Positions 25,810-34,620 of a DNA stretch of 34,620 nt are shown piece after piece (within the stretch, counting starts at the first letter, position 1; each line of letters begins with the position of its first letter). Origin of the DNA: an uncultured Clostridia bacterium (lineage in GTDB: Bacteria > Bacillota > Clostridia > Oscillospirales > Acutalibacteraceae); assembly GCA_946041635.1 (NCBI GenBank), contig CAMGDG010000008.1, forward strand, positions 1 through 34,620. The letters run 5' to 3'. The position numbers were made by a program, and so were the translations under genes. The notes below the pieces were generated by a model. That model was not told the DNA's origin and ran no database searches. It worked only from the letters and a program-made list of their open reading frames with translations.

Positions 25810-27178
25810 CCTTTATCCTTTCAAGAGTTGAAAACATCGTAAACTCCGCATTCCACGCAACCTCAACCTTTTCGGTTGAGCCGTGTCTGTTCTTTGCGAC
25901 AATAACCTCTGCCGTATTGGCGGTTGCCTGCTCGGGCTCGGCATTATCATCACCGTTATTATAATAATCCTCACGGTGAAGCATCAAAACAATATCTGCA
26001 TCCTGCTCGATTGAACCCGATTCACGCAAATCCGTAAGCTGAGGACGGTGGTCCGCAGTTTTTGCCGTGTTACGGGAAAGCTGTGAACAAGTGACAACGG
26101 GAATATTAAGATCCTTTGCCATAAGCTTTAAGCTTCTCGTAATTTCAGAAATTTCCTGAACACGGTTATCCGTTCTTTTTGTACCTGACATAAGCTGAAG
26201 ATAGTCGATTACAACGCAGTCAACATTTTTCATTCTGCGAACTCTTGCTTTCATCTCCGGCACGGTTATATTTGCGGTATCGTCAAAATACAGCTCTGCG
26301 TTTACAAGATTTTGAAGGGCAAGACCGATTTTTTCCCAATCCGCATCGTTTATATCGCCTGTTCTCAATTTACTGCTTATAATTCTTGCCTCGGTGGAAA
26401 TTATACGCTGTGCCAACTGCTCGTTTGACATTTCCAACGAGAAGAAGAGCACCTTTTTGCCCTTCATAGCAATATTTCTTGCAACATTCAAAGCAAAGCT
26501 GGTTTTACCCATACCGGGACGGGCGCCGATAAGTATTAAGTCGGAACGGTGAAAACCGCCGGCGAGCACCCTGTCAAGATATGAAAATCCCGTGGGGATT
26601 CCCAGATACTGTTCTTTTTCCTTGGGATCGGCGCTTGCAAGCTTATTAAGGCGGACAATTACATCGGACATAATTATATCGCTGACCTTTGCAGGACCCG
26701 ATGTGTTTTTGCCGCGGCGAATATCGTATATTTTCTGCTCCGCCATATCAAGGAGCGTATCGGCATTTTCGGCACCTTCATTTGATTCGTCAAGGATTTC
26801 CTGCGCTGTCGTAATCAATGTGCGTCGATAAAACTTGTCGATAATTATTCTGATATACGATTCAACATTCTTGGTTGAGGGAACGGCGTCGGCAATTTTC
26901 ATAAGATATGTTTTGCCGCCGATATCGTCATAAACCCCGTCCTTTTTCAATTCTTCGAGCACAACGAGAGGGTCAATCCCCGTTCCCATTGCGTCGATAT
27001 TGAGAATTGCGGAATAGATAGCCTTATGCTGCGGCAGATATAAATGCTCCGTTTTGAGCATATCCGAAACCGTTGGCAGACATGCAGGGTCTTTAAGTAT
27101 TGCACCAAGCACCGCCTGCTCTGCGTCAAGGCTGTAAGGCAAGGTTAAATTTTCAATAGAATTTATACTGTTTTCCAT
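25799..27178 (-). CDS. dnaB: Replicative DNA helicase
   Basis: Hexameric helicase that unwinds DNA ahead of the replication fork (DnaB; called DnaC in Bacillus). 459 aa. The N-terminal domain begins LPYSLDAEQAVLGAIL, then a linker, then the RecA-like motor with Walker A GARPGMGKT (218-226), VDCVVIDYLQLM as Walker B, and QLSRN and LTDLRESGSIEQDADI near the end. Follows rplI by 19 bp, the common rplI-dnaB order. No intein or fusion. Confidence 0.97.
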   Translation of the reverse strand: MENSINSIENLTLPYSLDAEQAVLGAILKDPACLPTVSDMLKTEHLYLPQHKAIYSAILNIDAMGTGIDPLVVLEELKKDGVYDDIGGKTYLMKIADAVPSTKNVESYIRIIIDKFYRRTLITTAQEILDESNEGAENADTLLDMAEQKIYDIRRGKNTSGPAKVSDIIMSDVIVRLNKLASADPKEKEQYLGIPTGFSYLDRVLAGGFHRSDLILIGARPGMGKTSFALNVARNIAMKGKKVLFFSLEMSNEQLAQRIISTEARIISSKLRTGDINDADWEKIGLALQNLVNAELYFDDTANITVPEMKARVRRMKNVDCVVIDYLQLMSGTKRTDNRVQEISEITRSLKLMAKDLNIPVVTCSQLSRNTAKTADHRPQLTDLRESGSIEQDADIVLMLHREDYYNNGDDNAEPEQATANTAEVIVAKNRHGSTEKVEVAWNAEFTMFSTLERIKDDR

Positions 27179-27197
27179 ATTTTTCGCCCCGAAAAAA

Positions 27198-27638
27198 TTA
27201 TTCGCCTACCATTACCGTCATTTCAGCGGATATGTTTGTATAGAGCTTAACCTCAATTTTATATGAACCGAAATTTTTAATATCATCCATGGTTATTTTA
27301 CGCTTATCAACAGTTACTCCGAACTGATTTGAAATTTCCGCCGCAACCTCTTTTGCGGTTACAGAGCCGAAAATTTTACCGTTTTGTCCCGCTTTTGCGG
27401 TAAGCTTCACCGTTTTGCCCTGAAGCTTATCTTTGGACGCATTTGCGGCGGCAATTTCGGTATCGATTTTATGCTGATTTGACTGCTCACGGTTACGAAG
27501 CTCCGTAAGGCTCTGGGCGTTAGCCTCTACCGCAAGTCCTTTGGGGAAAAGAAAGTTTCTTGCGTAACCGTCCGAAGCCTTAACCTTTTCTCCTTTTTTA
27601 CCCAAGCCCTTTACATCTGCTTTTAAAATTACATCCAT
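27198..27638 (-). CDS. rplI: 50S ribosomal protein L9
   Basis: 146 aa, two-domain L9. N-terminal signature GLGKKGEKVKASDGYARNFL followed by the long connecting helix (Ala, Lys and Gln rich) and the C-terminal domain with GKIFGSVTAKEV. ATG behind GAGG at eight bases. Lies 10 bp after gdpP and before dnaB, a conserved cluster in Bacillota. Confidence 0.97.
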   Translation of the reverse strand: MDVILKADVKGLGKKGEKVKASDGYARNFLFPKGLAVEANAQSLTELRNREQSNQHKIDTEIAAANASKDKLQGKTVKLTAKAGQNGKIFGSVTAKEVAAEISNQFGVTVDKRKITMDDIKNFGSYKIEVKLYTNISAEMTVMVGE

Positions 27639-27648
27639 TTTTTATACC

Positions 27649-29646
27649 TCACTTTACACTTGTTTCATTAACTTTATCGATTGCGGCGCTCAACTTTTTC
27701 AGCGCCTGTTCAAATGTTACGCCGTCAAGCTGTGCTGCCGCCATTGTCTGATGACCGCCGCCGCCCAACTCCTCCATTACGAGCTGAACATTAAGTTCAC
27801 CGTAAGAACGGGCGGAAATGTTTATTGTGCTGTCCGTTTTGAAAAGCACGAAGGACGCCGCAACCTTTGAAACATTCAAAAGCTCGTCTGCCGCCTGACT
27901 TGCCACAATACGCACATCGTCTGACTCAAAATCCACAACTCCCACAGCGCAGTTCTTGTAAACTGCGGCGTTTTTAACAACCTCGCTTTTAGCCTTTTGC
28001 GTTTTCATACTGTTTGAAAAAAGCTGTTTTACAGCCACGGTATCCGCACCCATTGAGCGAAGAAACGCCGCCGCTTCAAAGGTTCGCACTCCTGTGTTCA
28101 TAACAAAATTCTTTGTATCGAGGGTAATTCCCGAAAGCAGAGCCTCGGCGCACGCTTGTGGAATTTTTATATTCATATTCATATATTCAATGAGCTCCGT
28201 TACCATTTCGGAAGCCGAAGAAGCGTTGGGCTCATGATAGAAAATGACCGCCTTGCTTATATGGTCAACAGTTTTTCTGTGGTGGTCAATTACAACCGCC
28301 TTGCCCACCTTATCGAAAAGCTCGGGATACTCCAAGAAGCTTTTTCTGTGAGTATCGGTAATAATAAGCAAAGTACCGTCGTTCAAATAATTTTCACAAT
28401 CATGGGGCTCTATGAGCAAATCGCCCAATCCGTTTGAATGAAGATGCTTAACAAGGGGCATTGCAAGCGTTGTTTTGGAGGAAACAACAATTTTTGCCTC
28501 CTTTTCAAGCGCCTCGCAAATCATTGCAACACCCGCCGCAGAACCGAGTGCGTCCAAATCCGAAAAGCGATGCCCCATAATAAGAACGTTGCTGCTTGAC
28601 CTTATTATTTCGCCTATGGCGGAGGCTACTATTCTTGTTCGTACCTTTGTTCTGCGCTCAACTCCCTTTGAAACGCCGCCGAAAAATTCATACTCGCCCT
28701 TTTCGTCCTTGACCGCAACCTGATCGCCGCCCCTGCCGAGAGCCATATCAAGCGCCTGACGGGCAGTTGCCTCGCAATCGGGAATATCGAGTCCCATGCC
28801 CACGCCCACGGAGAGAGTAAGTCCCAATGTTTTTTCGCCGTACGCATATGACCTCACAACGGACAAAACAGAGAATTTATCTGTTTTCATTTTATCAACT
28901 TCTGATTTTTCGGCAAATACAATAAATTTTCCGCTTCCAAGCTTTTTTACGATGCAGTTATAACCCGCAAACCAATTCTCTATTATAGTTTCAACGCCGC
29001 CCATAATTTCAGCCTGCTGACTTTCACGGAAATCACGAAGGTACTCTTCAACCGTATCAAGACTTATGAGCATTATCACAGGGCGGGACTTTATGTATTT
29101 TGCTCTGTACTGTTTAAGAACAGTATCCTCAACAAAATACAGCGCATAGAAGGTTTCTTTTTTATAAACTGTTGTACTGTTAAAAACGGTATAATAATTA
29201 CCGCCGTACTCACATTCAAAGCATGTGCCGTTTCTTATTTCGGAAAGGCCTTTACCCGATGTAAACTGCTTAATATCAAGCCCGTGAGCGCTTTTCTCGG
29301 AAAGAAAGTTTTTCCTGAAAAGGTTATTATACCATACCATACGGTCGGAACTGTCAAAAAGCAAAATGGGCAAAGGAAAGTTTAACAACGCTCCTTCTTC
29401 ATCGGCGGAAAGCTTTTTTTCAAGGAATTTTACACTCCCCTGAAGCCTTCTGAATTCAACTTCCTTAATGCAAAAAGCAAAAGCGATTATTAAAAGTAAT
29501 ACGGCGAACCCTGCCAACGCAACAATTTTGTTGTAAAAAAGCATAACGGCACACATAACGGTGCATAAAGCCGCCGCTATGGTTGTTACGGGATATACGC
29601 TGAAAAAATTCAGGCTTTTTCTGCTTTTTTCACGCTCGTTTTTCAT
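27649..29646 (-). CDS. gdpP: Cyclic-di-AMP phosphodiesterase, GdpP family
   Basis: 665-aa membrane protein degrading c-di-AMP. Two membrane helices (about 15-36 and 41-60), a PAS-like domain (about 85-180), a degenerate GGDEF domain (about 185-310, with LGSGKFIVF in place of the active loop and the usual GRGGDQ end), then the DHH/DHHA1 phosphodiesterase: GHRFSDLDALG (358-368), DTH (431-433), DHH (454-456) and GGGGHQ near 641. All DHH catalytic motifs are intact. ATG with AAAGGTG, 17 bp after rnjA. The link to L9 and DnaB is conserved in Bacillota. Confidence 0.95.
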   Translation of the reverse strand: MKNEREKSRKSLNFFSVYPVTTIAAALCTVMCAVMLFYNKIVALAGFAVLLLIIAFAFCIKEVEFRRLQGSVKFLEKKLSADEEGALLNFPLPILLFDSSDRMVWYNNLFRKNFLSEKSAHGLDIKQFTSGKGLSEIRNGTCFECEYGGNYYTVFNSTTVYKKETFYALYFVEDTVLKQYRAKYIKSRPVIMLISLDTVEEYLRDFRESQQAEIMGGVETIIENWFAGYNCIVKKLGSGKFIVFAEKSEVDKMKTDKFSVLSVVRSYAYGEKTLGLTLSVGVGMGLDIPDCEATARQALDMALGRGGDQVAVKDEKGEYEFFGGVSKGVERRTKVRTRIVASAIGEIIRSSSNVLIMGHRFSDLDALGSAAGVAMICEALEKEAKIVVSSKTTLAMPLVKHLHSNGLGDLLIEPHDCENYLNDGTLLIITDTHRKSFLEYPELFDKVGKAVVIDHHRKTVDHISKAVIFYHEPNASSASEMVTELIEYMNMNIKIPQACAEALLSGITLDTKNFVMNTGVRTFEAAAFLRSMGADTVAVKQLFSNSMKTQKAKSEVVKNAAVYKNCAVGVVDFESDDVRIVASQAADELLNVSKVAASFVLFKTDSTINISARSYGELNVQLVMEELGGGGHQTMAAAQLDGVTFEQALKKLSAAIDKVNETSVK

Positions 29647-29663
29647 AATTTATCACCTTTGAG

Positions 29664-31541
29664 CTATACTGATGTGATAATCGGCAGAACCATGGGACTG
29701 CGTTTTGTTCTGTCATAAAGCAACCTTGAAATATCGTCCCTCATTCTGCTGCGGATTGCACCCCACTCAATATTACCCTCATGAATACACTCGTCAATCA
29801 CAATTTGCGCCACAAGCTTTGCCTCTGAAATAAGCTGTTCGGAATCCTTTACATATACAAAGCCTCTTGAAATAATATCGGGACCCGAAATGAGCATACC
29901 CGTATCTTTTTCAATAACGGCGCTGATTATCATAAGTCCGTCCTCGGCAAGGCGCTTGCGCTCTCTTATAACAGCGCTTCCCACATCGCCTACGCCGTAT
30001 CCGTCAACAAACACTTTGCCCGCAGGAACATCCTCAACTACGGACAGTTTACGCTTGGTAAGCTGAACCTGCTTTCCGTTATCGGCAATATAAATATTAC
30101 CCGGCGCTATTCCCATGCTCTCTGCAAGCTGTGCATGCTTGCGAAGATGCTTTTGCTCACCGTGAACAGGTATAAAGAATTTCGGCTTTGCCAGGCTGAG
30201 CATAAGACGAAGCTCCTCTTGGCAGGCGTGGCCCGAAACATGAACATCGTACATTTTTTCATATACGACCTCTGCGCCTCTTTTAAGCAATTCGTCAACC
30301 ACCTTACCCACGGTTTTTTCGTTGCCGGGGATAGGCGTTGCGGAAATTATTACATAATCACCGCTTCCTATTTCAACACGGCGGTGCTCCGAAAACGCCA
30401 TTCTGTAAAGTGCGGACATAGGCTCGCCCTGACTGCCCGTTGTGATTATTACAAGCTTATCATCAGGATAGCGTGACACGGAATCAATGCTCACAAGTAT
30501 GGACTCGGGTACATTAAGATACCCCAATCTTGATGCGGTTTCAACAACATTTTCAAGGCTTCTGCCCGAGAGAGCAACTTTTCTGCCAACAGCCTTTGCG
30601 GCGTCTATAATCTGCTGAACACGGTGGATATTAGACGCAAAGGTTGCAACAATAAGCCGTTTACCGTCCGCTTTGGCAAAAAGGCGGTCAAAAGACTCGC
30701 CCACGGTACGCTCGCTGGGGGTATATCCCGGTCTTTGAGCATTTGTGGAATCGGACAAAAGACAAAGCACGCCCTTTTCACCAAGCCTTGCAATACGGGC
30801 TAAGTCAATCACATCGCCGTCAATGGGTGTTGTGTCGATTTTAAAATCGCCTGTTTGCAGAATAAGCCCTGCCGGTGTATTGATTGCGAGGGCAAGTGCG
30901 TCGGGAATCGAATGGTTGACATGAATAGCTTCAACCTCAAAGCAACCAAGCTTGATTTTATCCTTCGGTTTTATTACATTAAGCTTCGATTTTTCAAGAA
31001 TTTTATGCTCCGAAAGCTTGCCCTCAATAAGTCCGACCGTAAGCTTTGTTCCGTAAACGGGAATATTTGCTTTTTTCAAAAGATAGGGCAATCCGCCTAT
31101 ATGGTCCTCGTGACCGTGAGTTATAAATATACCTCTTATTTTATCAATGTTCTGTTCAACATATGTGAAATCGGGAATAACAAGGTCAACGCCCAGCATA
31201 TCGGGGTCGGGGAAAGCAAGGCCGCAGTCCACCAAAATCATATCGTTGCCGCACTCATAAAGAGTCATATTCTTACCGACTTCGTTTAGTCCGCCCAAAA
31301 ATGCGATTTTTACCGCAACTTCTTCACGCTTCGGTGCGCGCTTTCTTGTATCGGACTGTTTTTTAGCCGCATTTTGTCTTGAAGCGTTTTTCTTTTCGGA
31401 ATTTTTTATATTATCATTCTTTTTACCTTGGGCATTCATCTTACCCTTACCGCCTTGCTTGGCGCGGTTTGTGTTTTTGCCCTTTATATAACGCTTAAAA
31501 TCATTATCGGACACAGTTTTATCAATATTTTGTTTTGCCAT
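29664..31541 (-). CDS. rnjA: Ribonuclease J
   Basis: Metallo-beta-lactamase/beta-CASP ribonuclease with endo- and 5'-exonuclease activity in mRNA decay and rRNA maturation. 625 aa. The catalytic motif HGHEDH is at residues 142-147, preceded by VDCGLAFPD; beta-CASP motifs such as LLSDSTNA and the C-terminal HVSGHACQEEL and IPVHGEQKHLRKH follow. About 70 residues at the N-terminus form a Lys/Asn/Gln-rich, low-complexity basic tail not present in Bacillus RNase J1. The frame opens at 31637, but the ATG at 31541 has AAGGAGG at ideal spacing. First gene of the operon running to ftsH. Confidence 0.95.
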   Translation of the reverse strand: MAKQNIDKTVSDNDFKRYIKGKNTNRAKQGGKGKMNAQGKKNDNIKNSEKKNASRQNAAKKQSDTRKRAPKREEVAVKIAFLGGLNEVGKNMTLYECGNDMILVDCGLAFPDPDMLGVDLVIPDFTYVEQNIDKIRGIFITHGHEDHIGGLPYLLKKANIPVYGTKLTVGLIEGKLSEHKILEKSKLNVIKPKDKIKLGCFEVEAIHVNHSIPDALALAINTPAGLILQTGDFKIDTTPIDGDVIDLARIARLGEKGVLCLLSDSTNAQRPGYTPSERTVGESFDRLFAKADGKRLIVATFASNIHRVQQIIDAAKAVGRKVALSGRSLENVVETASRLGYLNVPESILVSIDSVSRYPDDKLVIITTGSQGEPMSALYRMAFSEHRRVEIGSGDYVIISATPIPGNEKTVGKVVDELLKRGAEVVYEKMYDVHVSGHACQEELRLMLSLAKPKFFIPVHGEQKHLRKHAQLAESMGIAPGNIYIADNGKQVQLTKRKLSVVEDVPAGKVFVDGYGVGDVGSAVIRERKRLAEDGLMIISAVIEKDTGMLISGPDIISRGFVYVKDSEQLISEAKLVAQIVIDECIHEGNIEWGAIRSRMRDDISRLLYDRTKRSPMVLPIITSV

Positions 31542-31579
31542 TTTTTCCTCCTTAAATTTAATTTTAGCAATAAAAATAT

Positions 31580-31608
31580 ATGTAGCCCGCCGCAGGCAGC
31601 AGCGGGGA
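31580..31608. repeat. Short GC-rich hairpin-like segment in the rnjA leader
   Basis: TGTAGCCCGCCGCAGGCAGCAGCGGGG interrupts an AT-rich leader. It can fold by CCCGC/GCGGG pairing. It recalls the GC-rich intergenic elements elsewhere in the window and would be transcribed within the rnjA mRNA. Confidence 0.35.
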
Positions 31609-31661
31609 AAAATCGAATAATACGCACAATTACCCACAATAACTCAATATACTGTCATTAT

Positions 31662-31690
31662 ATATTACTATTTTTCTTAAACATTGTCAA
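31662..31690 (-). promoter_or_regulatory. Candidate promoter of the rnjA operon
   Basis: Minus strand: perfect TTGACA (31685-31690) inside the last codons of the upstream gene, 17-bp spacer, TAATAT (31662-31667). Leader of about 115 nt. A TATAAT further on is at the wrong distance. Confidence 0.5.
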
Positions 31691-33992
31691 GGAAAGTATC
31701 GTCTTTTTTAAGTCTTTCGATAATGTCGTCACACAGGCTTTGAGCAGTTTCGGAATTAACCGATTCGGCTATGATTTTCAACGATTTGCCGCCTGCAAGG
31801 GGCAATATTACCGCTCTTGCGTTATCAAGCCTTATTTCTATGCCCTCCCCGCCCGTGCCGATTGAGGGCGAAAGGGAGCCGAACACTTTATAAAGCTCGC
31901 AAAACGGCACGGTTGAGCCGACAGTTCGTCTGACTGTATTATATTTCGGCAAACTGCATTTAAGCTCGTCAAGGCTCATTCCCGTTGACTGCATTATTCC
32001 CAAAAGGTGAAAGCACAAAAACAGCGCATCCCTTGCCCAAAGCTGACTTGACGCAAGTTCAAATGTCTTTTTATCTTCTTTTACAGACGGCGCCGAAAGA
32101 TACCTGAAAGCCTTATGATTATATTTTTCGGCAACGGCGTCAATTACGGCGGGAGCATCAAAGGGTACGGCAATATCATTGCCCGACATTGCCTCAAACA
32201 TACAGCAAATTGCCAAAAGAGTTTCTGTGCCCATTGTTTCGCCTTGTACGCCTTTTGCGGTTAACGATAAGCCGTCGGGACTGACGGTGAAAACGGTTTC
32301 TCCGCCGTTTTTTCCGCCTAAGCGGTGCAGTACATCGTTTAAAAGCATTTTAATTCTGTCATTTTCACATTCAATGCTCACCCTCATGCCTTCAAGACCC
32401 CCACGGCACTGATTTAACAGCTCACGCTGATACATAAGCCCTACGCCTGACATATCGGCGATATTTTTGCATTGTTTCCCGCTGCACACAGAAAAAGTGC
32501 GGTCGGTAATTCTTCTTTCAATTTCACGGCGCACAGCGGAGGAAACAGACAGTCCCCCCGCCGAAAACAGGGTAATTTTAACATCATCGCCCTTTGATGA
32601 AGCATAAACTCCGCAGTCAAGAGAGCAATACGAGGTATAAAAGTACAGCTGGGGAATCAGGCAATCCTCAAAGCTCCAAACCCTGCTCCCAACGGAAAGA
32701 AGCCCCCCTGCAACACACATAAGCATTGCTTTTGACAGCGGTTTTCCGTCGTGCGCTATCCCCACCTTTTTACCTACGGAGGTACTGCCCAAAGCCGCAC
32801 CGATAAGACTGCAACGGTCAGGCGAAAGCTCAATTCCCCCCGTACCTTTTATGCAGTTTTCATTAAAAAGCGTACTTTTTGACGAGGTGTATTTTATATT
32901 ATCCGATACGGTTACACCGCCCTGAATATTCTTTTGAGGCCAAATTCTCACATTTGCCGATATAACGCAATCCGAGCCAACGCTCACCTTATCACCCAAC
33001 ACACAGTTTTCAAAAACACTTACATTTTTAAGAAAACTGCAATTACTGCCGGTTATTGCGCCGTTAATCTTAACTGTTCTGCCGATATAGTTTTCCTTGC
33101 CTATAATTGCTCCGTGAAGCTTGGCGTTGTCGTCAATTTTACAGCCGTCGCCTATTACCGTGTATGGTCCGATAACTGCATTTTTGCCAACAGTTACATT
33201 TTTGCCGATATATGAAGGCGGCAAAATACGAATATTGCTTTCGCTTTTCGTAATTATGTTTTTGTATGTTGACGGAATTCTGATATTTGCCTTTCCGTCC
33301 AGCATATCGCACTGACACTGCCGATATGAGTCAAAATCATTTATATTACACCAATACCCCTCGGCGGGATAGGCAAAAATCCTCATTTTTTCTTTAACCA
33401 TATGAGAAAACGCATCTCCTGCTGTAATATCGGCGTAATTATCGGAAAGAAAATCAATACACTCGGGATTAAGCACGCAAATTCCCGTATCTGCATTATT
33501 TGAAACTGCCTGAGTAAAGCTTGGGTTTTCAATAAAGCATTTTATTCTTCCGTCCTGCTCGGTGCATACAACTCCGTAGTTTTCGGGTTCAGCCGTTTTT
33601 GAGGTTACCACGGTTGCGGCACAGTCGTTGGCAATGTGATATTTCATAATTCTGTCAAGTCTGTAATCACAGAGCGTGCCGCCGTCAATAATCAAAAACG
33701 GCTCACGGCTTTTTTTCAATGCCGAACCGATACCCTCTTCGCTGTTTTTCAACTGCCCTCCGAAAACAAAATGCAATTTTTCTTTTCTGTTTTGCGAGGC
33801 AATATAACTTCGCACACAGTCACCCGAATAATTCAGCACAACATATATTTCATCAAATCCGTTTTCAATAAGCAAGTCAAGAATATAATCAATAATCGGT
33901 CTGCCCAAAAGCGGTAGCATTGCTTTCGGAACGGTACATGTAAGCGGTTTCAGCCGCTTTCCCTCATCACCCGCTAAAATTACTGCTTTCAT
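31677..33992 (-). CDS. Three-domain nucleotidyltransferase/hexapeptide/phosphomannomutase-like protein, probable pseudoenzyme
   Basis: 771 aa. Residues 1-235 resemble sugar-1-phosphate nucleotidyltransferases, 250-365 are left-handed beta-helix hexapeptide repeats (IGKNVTVGKNAVIG and similar), and 380-765 resemble phosphoglucomutase/phosphomannomutase. Key residues are altered. The GG-x-G-x-R loop reads GDEGKR (D8), the metal-binding NGD position reads DGG (G105), EKP reads ENP (N156), and W-x-D-I-G reads WCNIN (N217). In the mutase part the TASHNP loop reads YASSKG (463-468) and the D-x-D-x-D-R metal loop is probably SPDGLSL. A catalytic role looks unlikely; a regulatory role like that of eukaryotic GMPPA is conceivable. 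ATG with GGGGG at six bases. Related bacterial proteins are annotated as mannose-1-phosphate guanylyltransferase. Confidence 0.85.
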   Translation of the reverse strand: MKAVILAGDEGKRLKPLTCTVPKAMLPLLGRPIIDYILDLLIENGFDEIYVVLNYSGDCVRSYIASQNRKEKLHFVFGGQLKNSEEGIGSALKKSREPFLIIDGGTLCDYRLDRIMKYHIANDCAATVVTSKTAEPENYGVVCTEQDGRIKCFIENPSFTQAVSNNADTGICVLNPECIDFLSDNYADITAGDAFSHMVKEKMRIFAYPAEGYWCNINDFDSYRQCQCDMLDGKANIRIPSTYKNIITKSESNIRILPPSYIGKNVTVGKNAVIGPYTVIGDGCKIDDNAKLHGAIIGKENYIGRTVKINGAITGSNCSFLKNVSVFENCVLGDKVSVGSDCVISANVRIWPQKNIQGGVTVSDNIKYTSSKSTLFNENCIKGTGGIELSPDRCSLIGAALGSTSVGKKVGIAHDGKPLSKAMLMCVAGGLLSVGSRVWSFEDCLIPQLYFYTSYCSLDCGVYASSKGDDVKITLFSAGGLSVSSAVRREIERRITDRTFSVCSGKQCKNIADMSGVGLMYQRELLNQCRGGLEGMRVSIECENDRIKMLLNDVLHRLGGKNGGETVFTVSPDGLSLTAKGVQGETMGTETLLAICCMFEAMSGNDIAVPFDAPAVIDAVAEKYNHKAFRYLSAPSVKEDKKTFELASSQLWARDALFLCFHLLGIMQSTGMSLDELKCSLPKYNTVRRTVGSTVPFCELYKVFGSLSPSIGTGGEGIEIRLDNARAVILPLAGGKSLKIIAESVNSETAQSLCDDIIERLKKDDTFLDNV

Positions 33993-34017
33993 AAAAGTCC
34001 CCCGTTCAAAATATGTG

Positions 34018-34046
34018 TTGTTTTATATCCTAATCCGTGATAAAAT
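34018..34046 (+). promoter_or_regulatory. Promoter of rnhA
   Basis: TTGTTT (34018-34023), 17-bp spacer, TAAAAT (34041-34046); start near 34053, about 33 nt before the ATG. Confidence 0.7.
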
Positions 34047-34085
34047 TATTTTGATGTAGTTATTTTTATTTATACAGAGGATTTT

Positions 34086-34541
34086 ATGGAAAATTTAACT
34101 TTTGTTGAAATGTTTACCGACGGAGCCTGCTCGGGGAATCCCGGACCGGGCGGTTGGGGCACTATACTTCGGTGCAACGGCGTTGAAAAGGAGCTTTCCG
34201 GCGGCGAAATGCAAACTACCAATAACAGAATGGAGCTTTCTGCCGTAATACACGGTCTTGAAGCTCTTAACAGGCGTTGCCGTGTTAAAATTTACTCCGA
34301 TTCGTCTTATGTTGTTGACGGTATTACAAAAGGCTGGGCGCAGTCCTGGCGTAAAAACGGCTGGATAAAATCAAATAAAAAGCCGGCGCTCAATCCCGAC
34401 TTATGGGAGCGGCTTCTCGATTTACTATCAAAACACGAGTACGAATTTGTTTGGGTAAAAGGGCACGCAGGTCACCCCGAAAACGAACGGTGTGACCGCC
34501 TGGCGGTGGCATATTATCTGAATTTATCCTCAGGAAAATAA
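34086..34541 (+). CDS. rnhA: Ribonuclease HI
   Basis: Cleaves RNA in RNA-DNA hybrids. 151 aa, normal bacterial length. Opens with [15 protein letters not shown]; catalytic acids are D12, E50 (NNRMEL), D72 ([11 protein letters not shown]) and D137, with H127 in the [14 protein letters not shown] loop. The basic handle region ([14 protein letters not shown]) is present. No N-terminal hybrid-binding domain. ATG with GAGG at about five bases. Divergent from the nucleotidyltransferase-like gene; single-gene unit within the window. Confidence 0.96.
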   Translation: MENLTFVEMFTDGACSGNPGPGGWGTILRCNGVEKELSGGEMQTTNNRMELSAVIHGLEALNRRCRVKIYSDSSYVVDGITKGWAQSWRKNGWIKSNKKPALNPDLWERLLDLLSKHEYEFVWVKGHAGHPENERCDRLAVAYYLNLSSGK

Positions 34542-34568
34542 AATATACAACATTTTCAAATATTTTTA

Positions 34569-34597
34569 TTGATTATTTTTACCCGATATGATATATT
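34569..34597 (+). promoter_or_regulatory. Candidate promoter for a gene beyond the right edge
   Basis: TTGATT (34569-34574), 17-bp spacer, TATATT (34592-34597) in the AT-rich tail after rnhA. The start would be near 34604; the gene itself is outside the window. Confidence 0.4.
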
Positions 34598-34620
34598 TTT
34601 GTTTGTATATTCTTTAATAT

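Overview
The window reads as chromosomal DNA of a low-to-moderate-GC anaerobic Bacillota, most likely a clostridial gut bacterium of the Oscillospiraceae/Ruminococcaceae type (inference). Pointers are the RNase J, GdpP, L9, DnaB, TilS, HPRT and FtsH gene run, a SpoIVFA/SpoIVFB-like peptidase pair, a radical-SAM/DUF2344 gene pair, an APH(3')-III-like kinase, and strong AAGGAGG-type ribosome binding sites with sigma-A-type promoters. Genes fill about 90 percent of the sequence. No insertion-sequence transposase, phage structural gene, rRNA or CRISPR array is visible.

Left part (1-7560): a terminator, a small hypothetical gene and tRNA-Val(CAC). Next is a complete L-arabinose catabolic operon on the minus strand (araB-araA-araD) without transporter or regulator. 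Upstream of it lies a 281-bp MITE-like element, then prmA, rplS with a structured leader, and a Gfo/Idh/MocA oxidoreductase.

Middle (7565-15287): one long minus-strand gene run. It starts at an ilvD promoter and continues through a NERD-domain membrane protein, an M23 and an M50 peptidase (sporulation-type pair), a radical SAM protein, DUF2344, an APH(3')-like kinase and a GNAT acetyltransferase.

Branched-chain amino-acid region (13614-21762): ilvD (minus), then a large cytoplasmic GH38/57-like carbohydrate-active protein, a GntR/FCD regulator and ilvC (all plus), then ilvB (minus). Both ilvC and ilvB have long inverted repeats on their promoters. The ilvC repeat is a 44-bp near-perfect dyad immediately downstream of the GntR gene. 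The IlvC cofactor loop carries Tyr-Glu where NADPH-type enzymes have Arg, which suggests NADH use.

Right part (21925-34541): a seven-gene housekeeping operon on the minus strand (rnjA-gdpP-rplI-dnaB-tilS-hpt-ftsH). Above it is a 771-aa three-domain nucleotidyltransferase/hexapeptide/phosphomannomutase-like protein that has lost the catalytic residues of both enzyme domains, and divergent from that is rnhA. The most unusual items are this double pseudoenzyme, the ilvC and ilvB operator dyads with the neighbouring GntR gene, the IlvC cofactor loop, the GH-like gene inside the ilv locus, and the MITE-like element.
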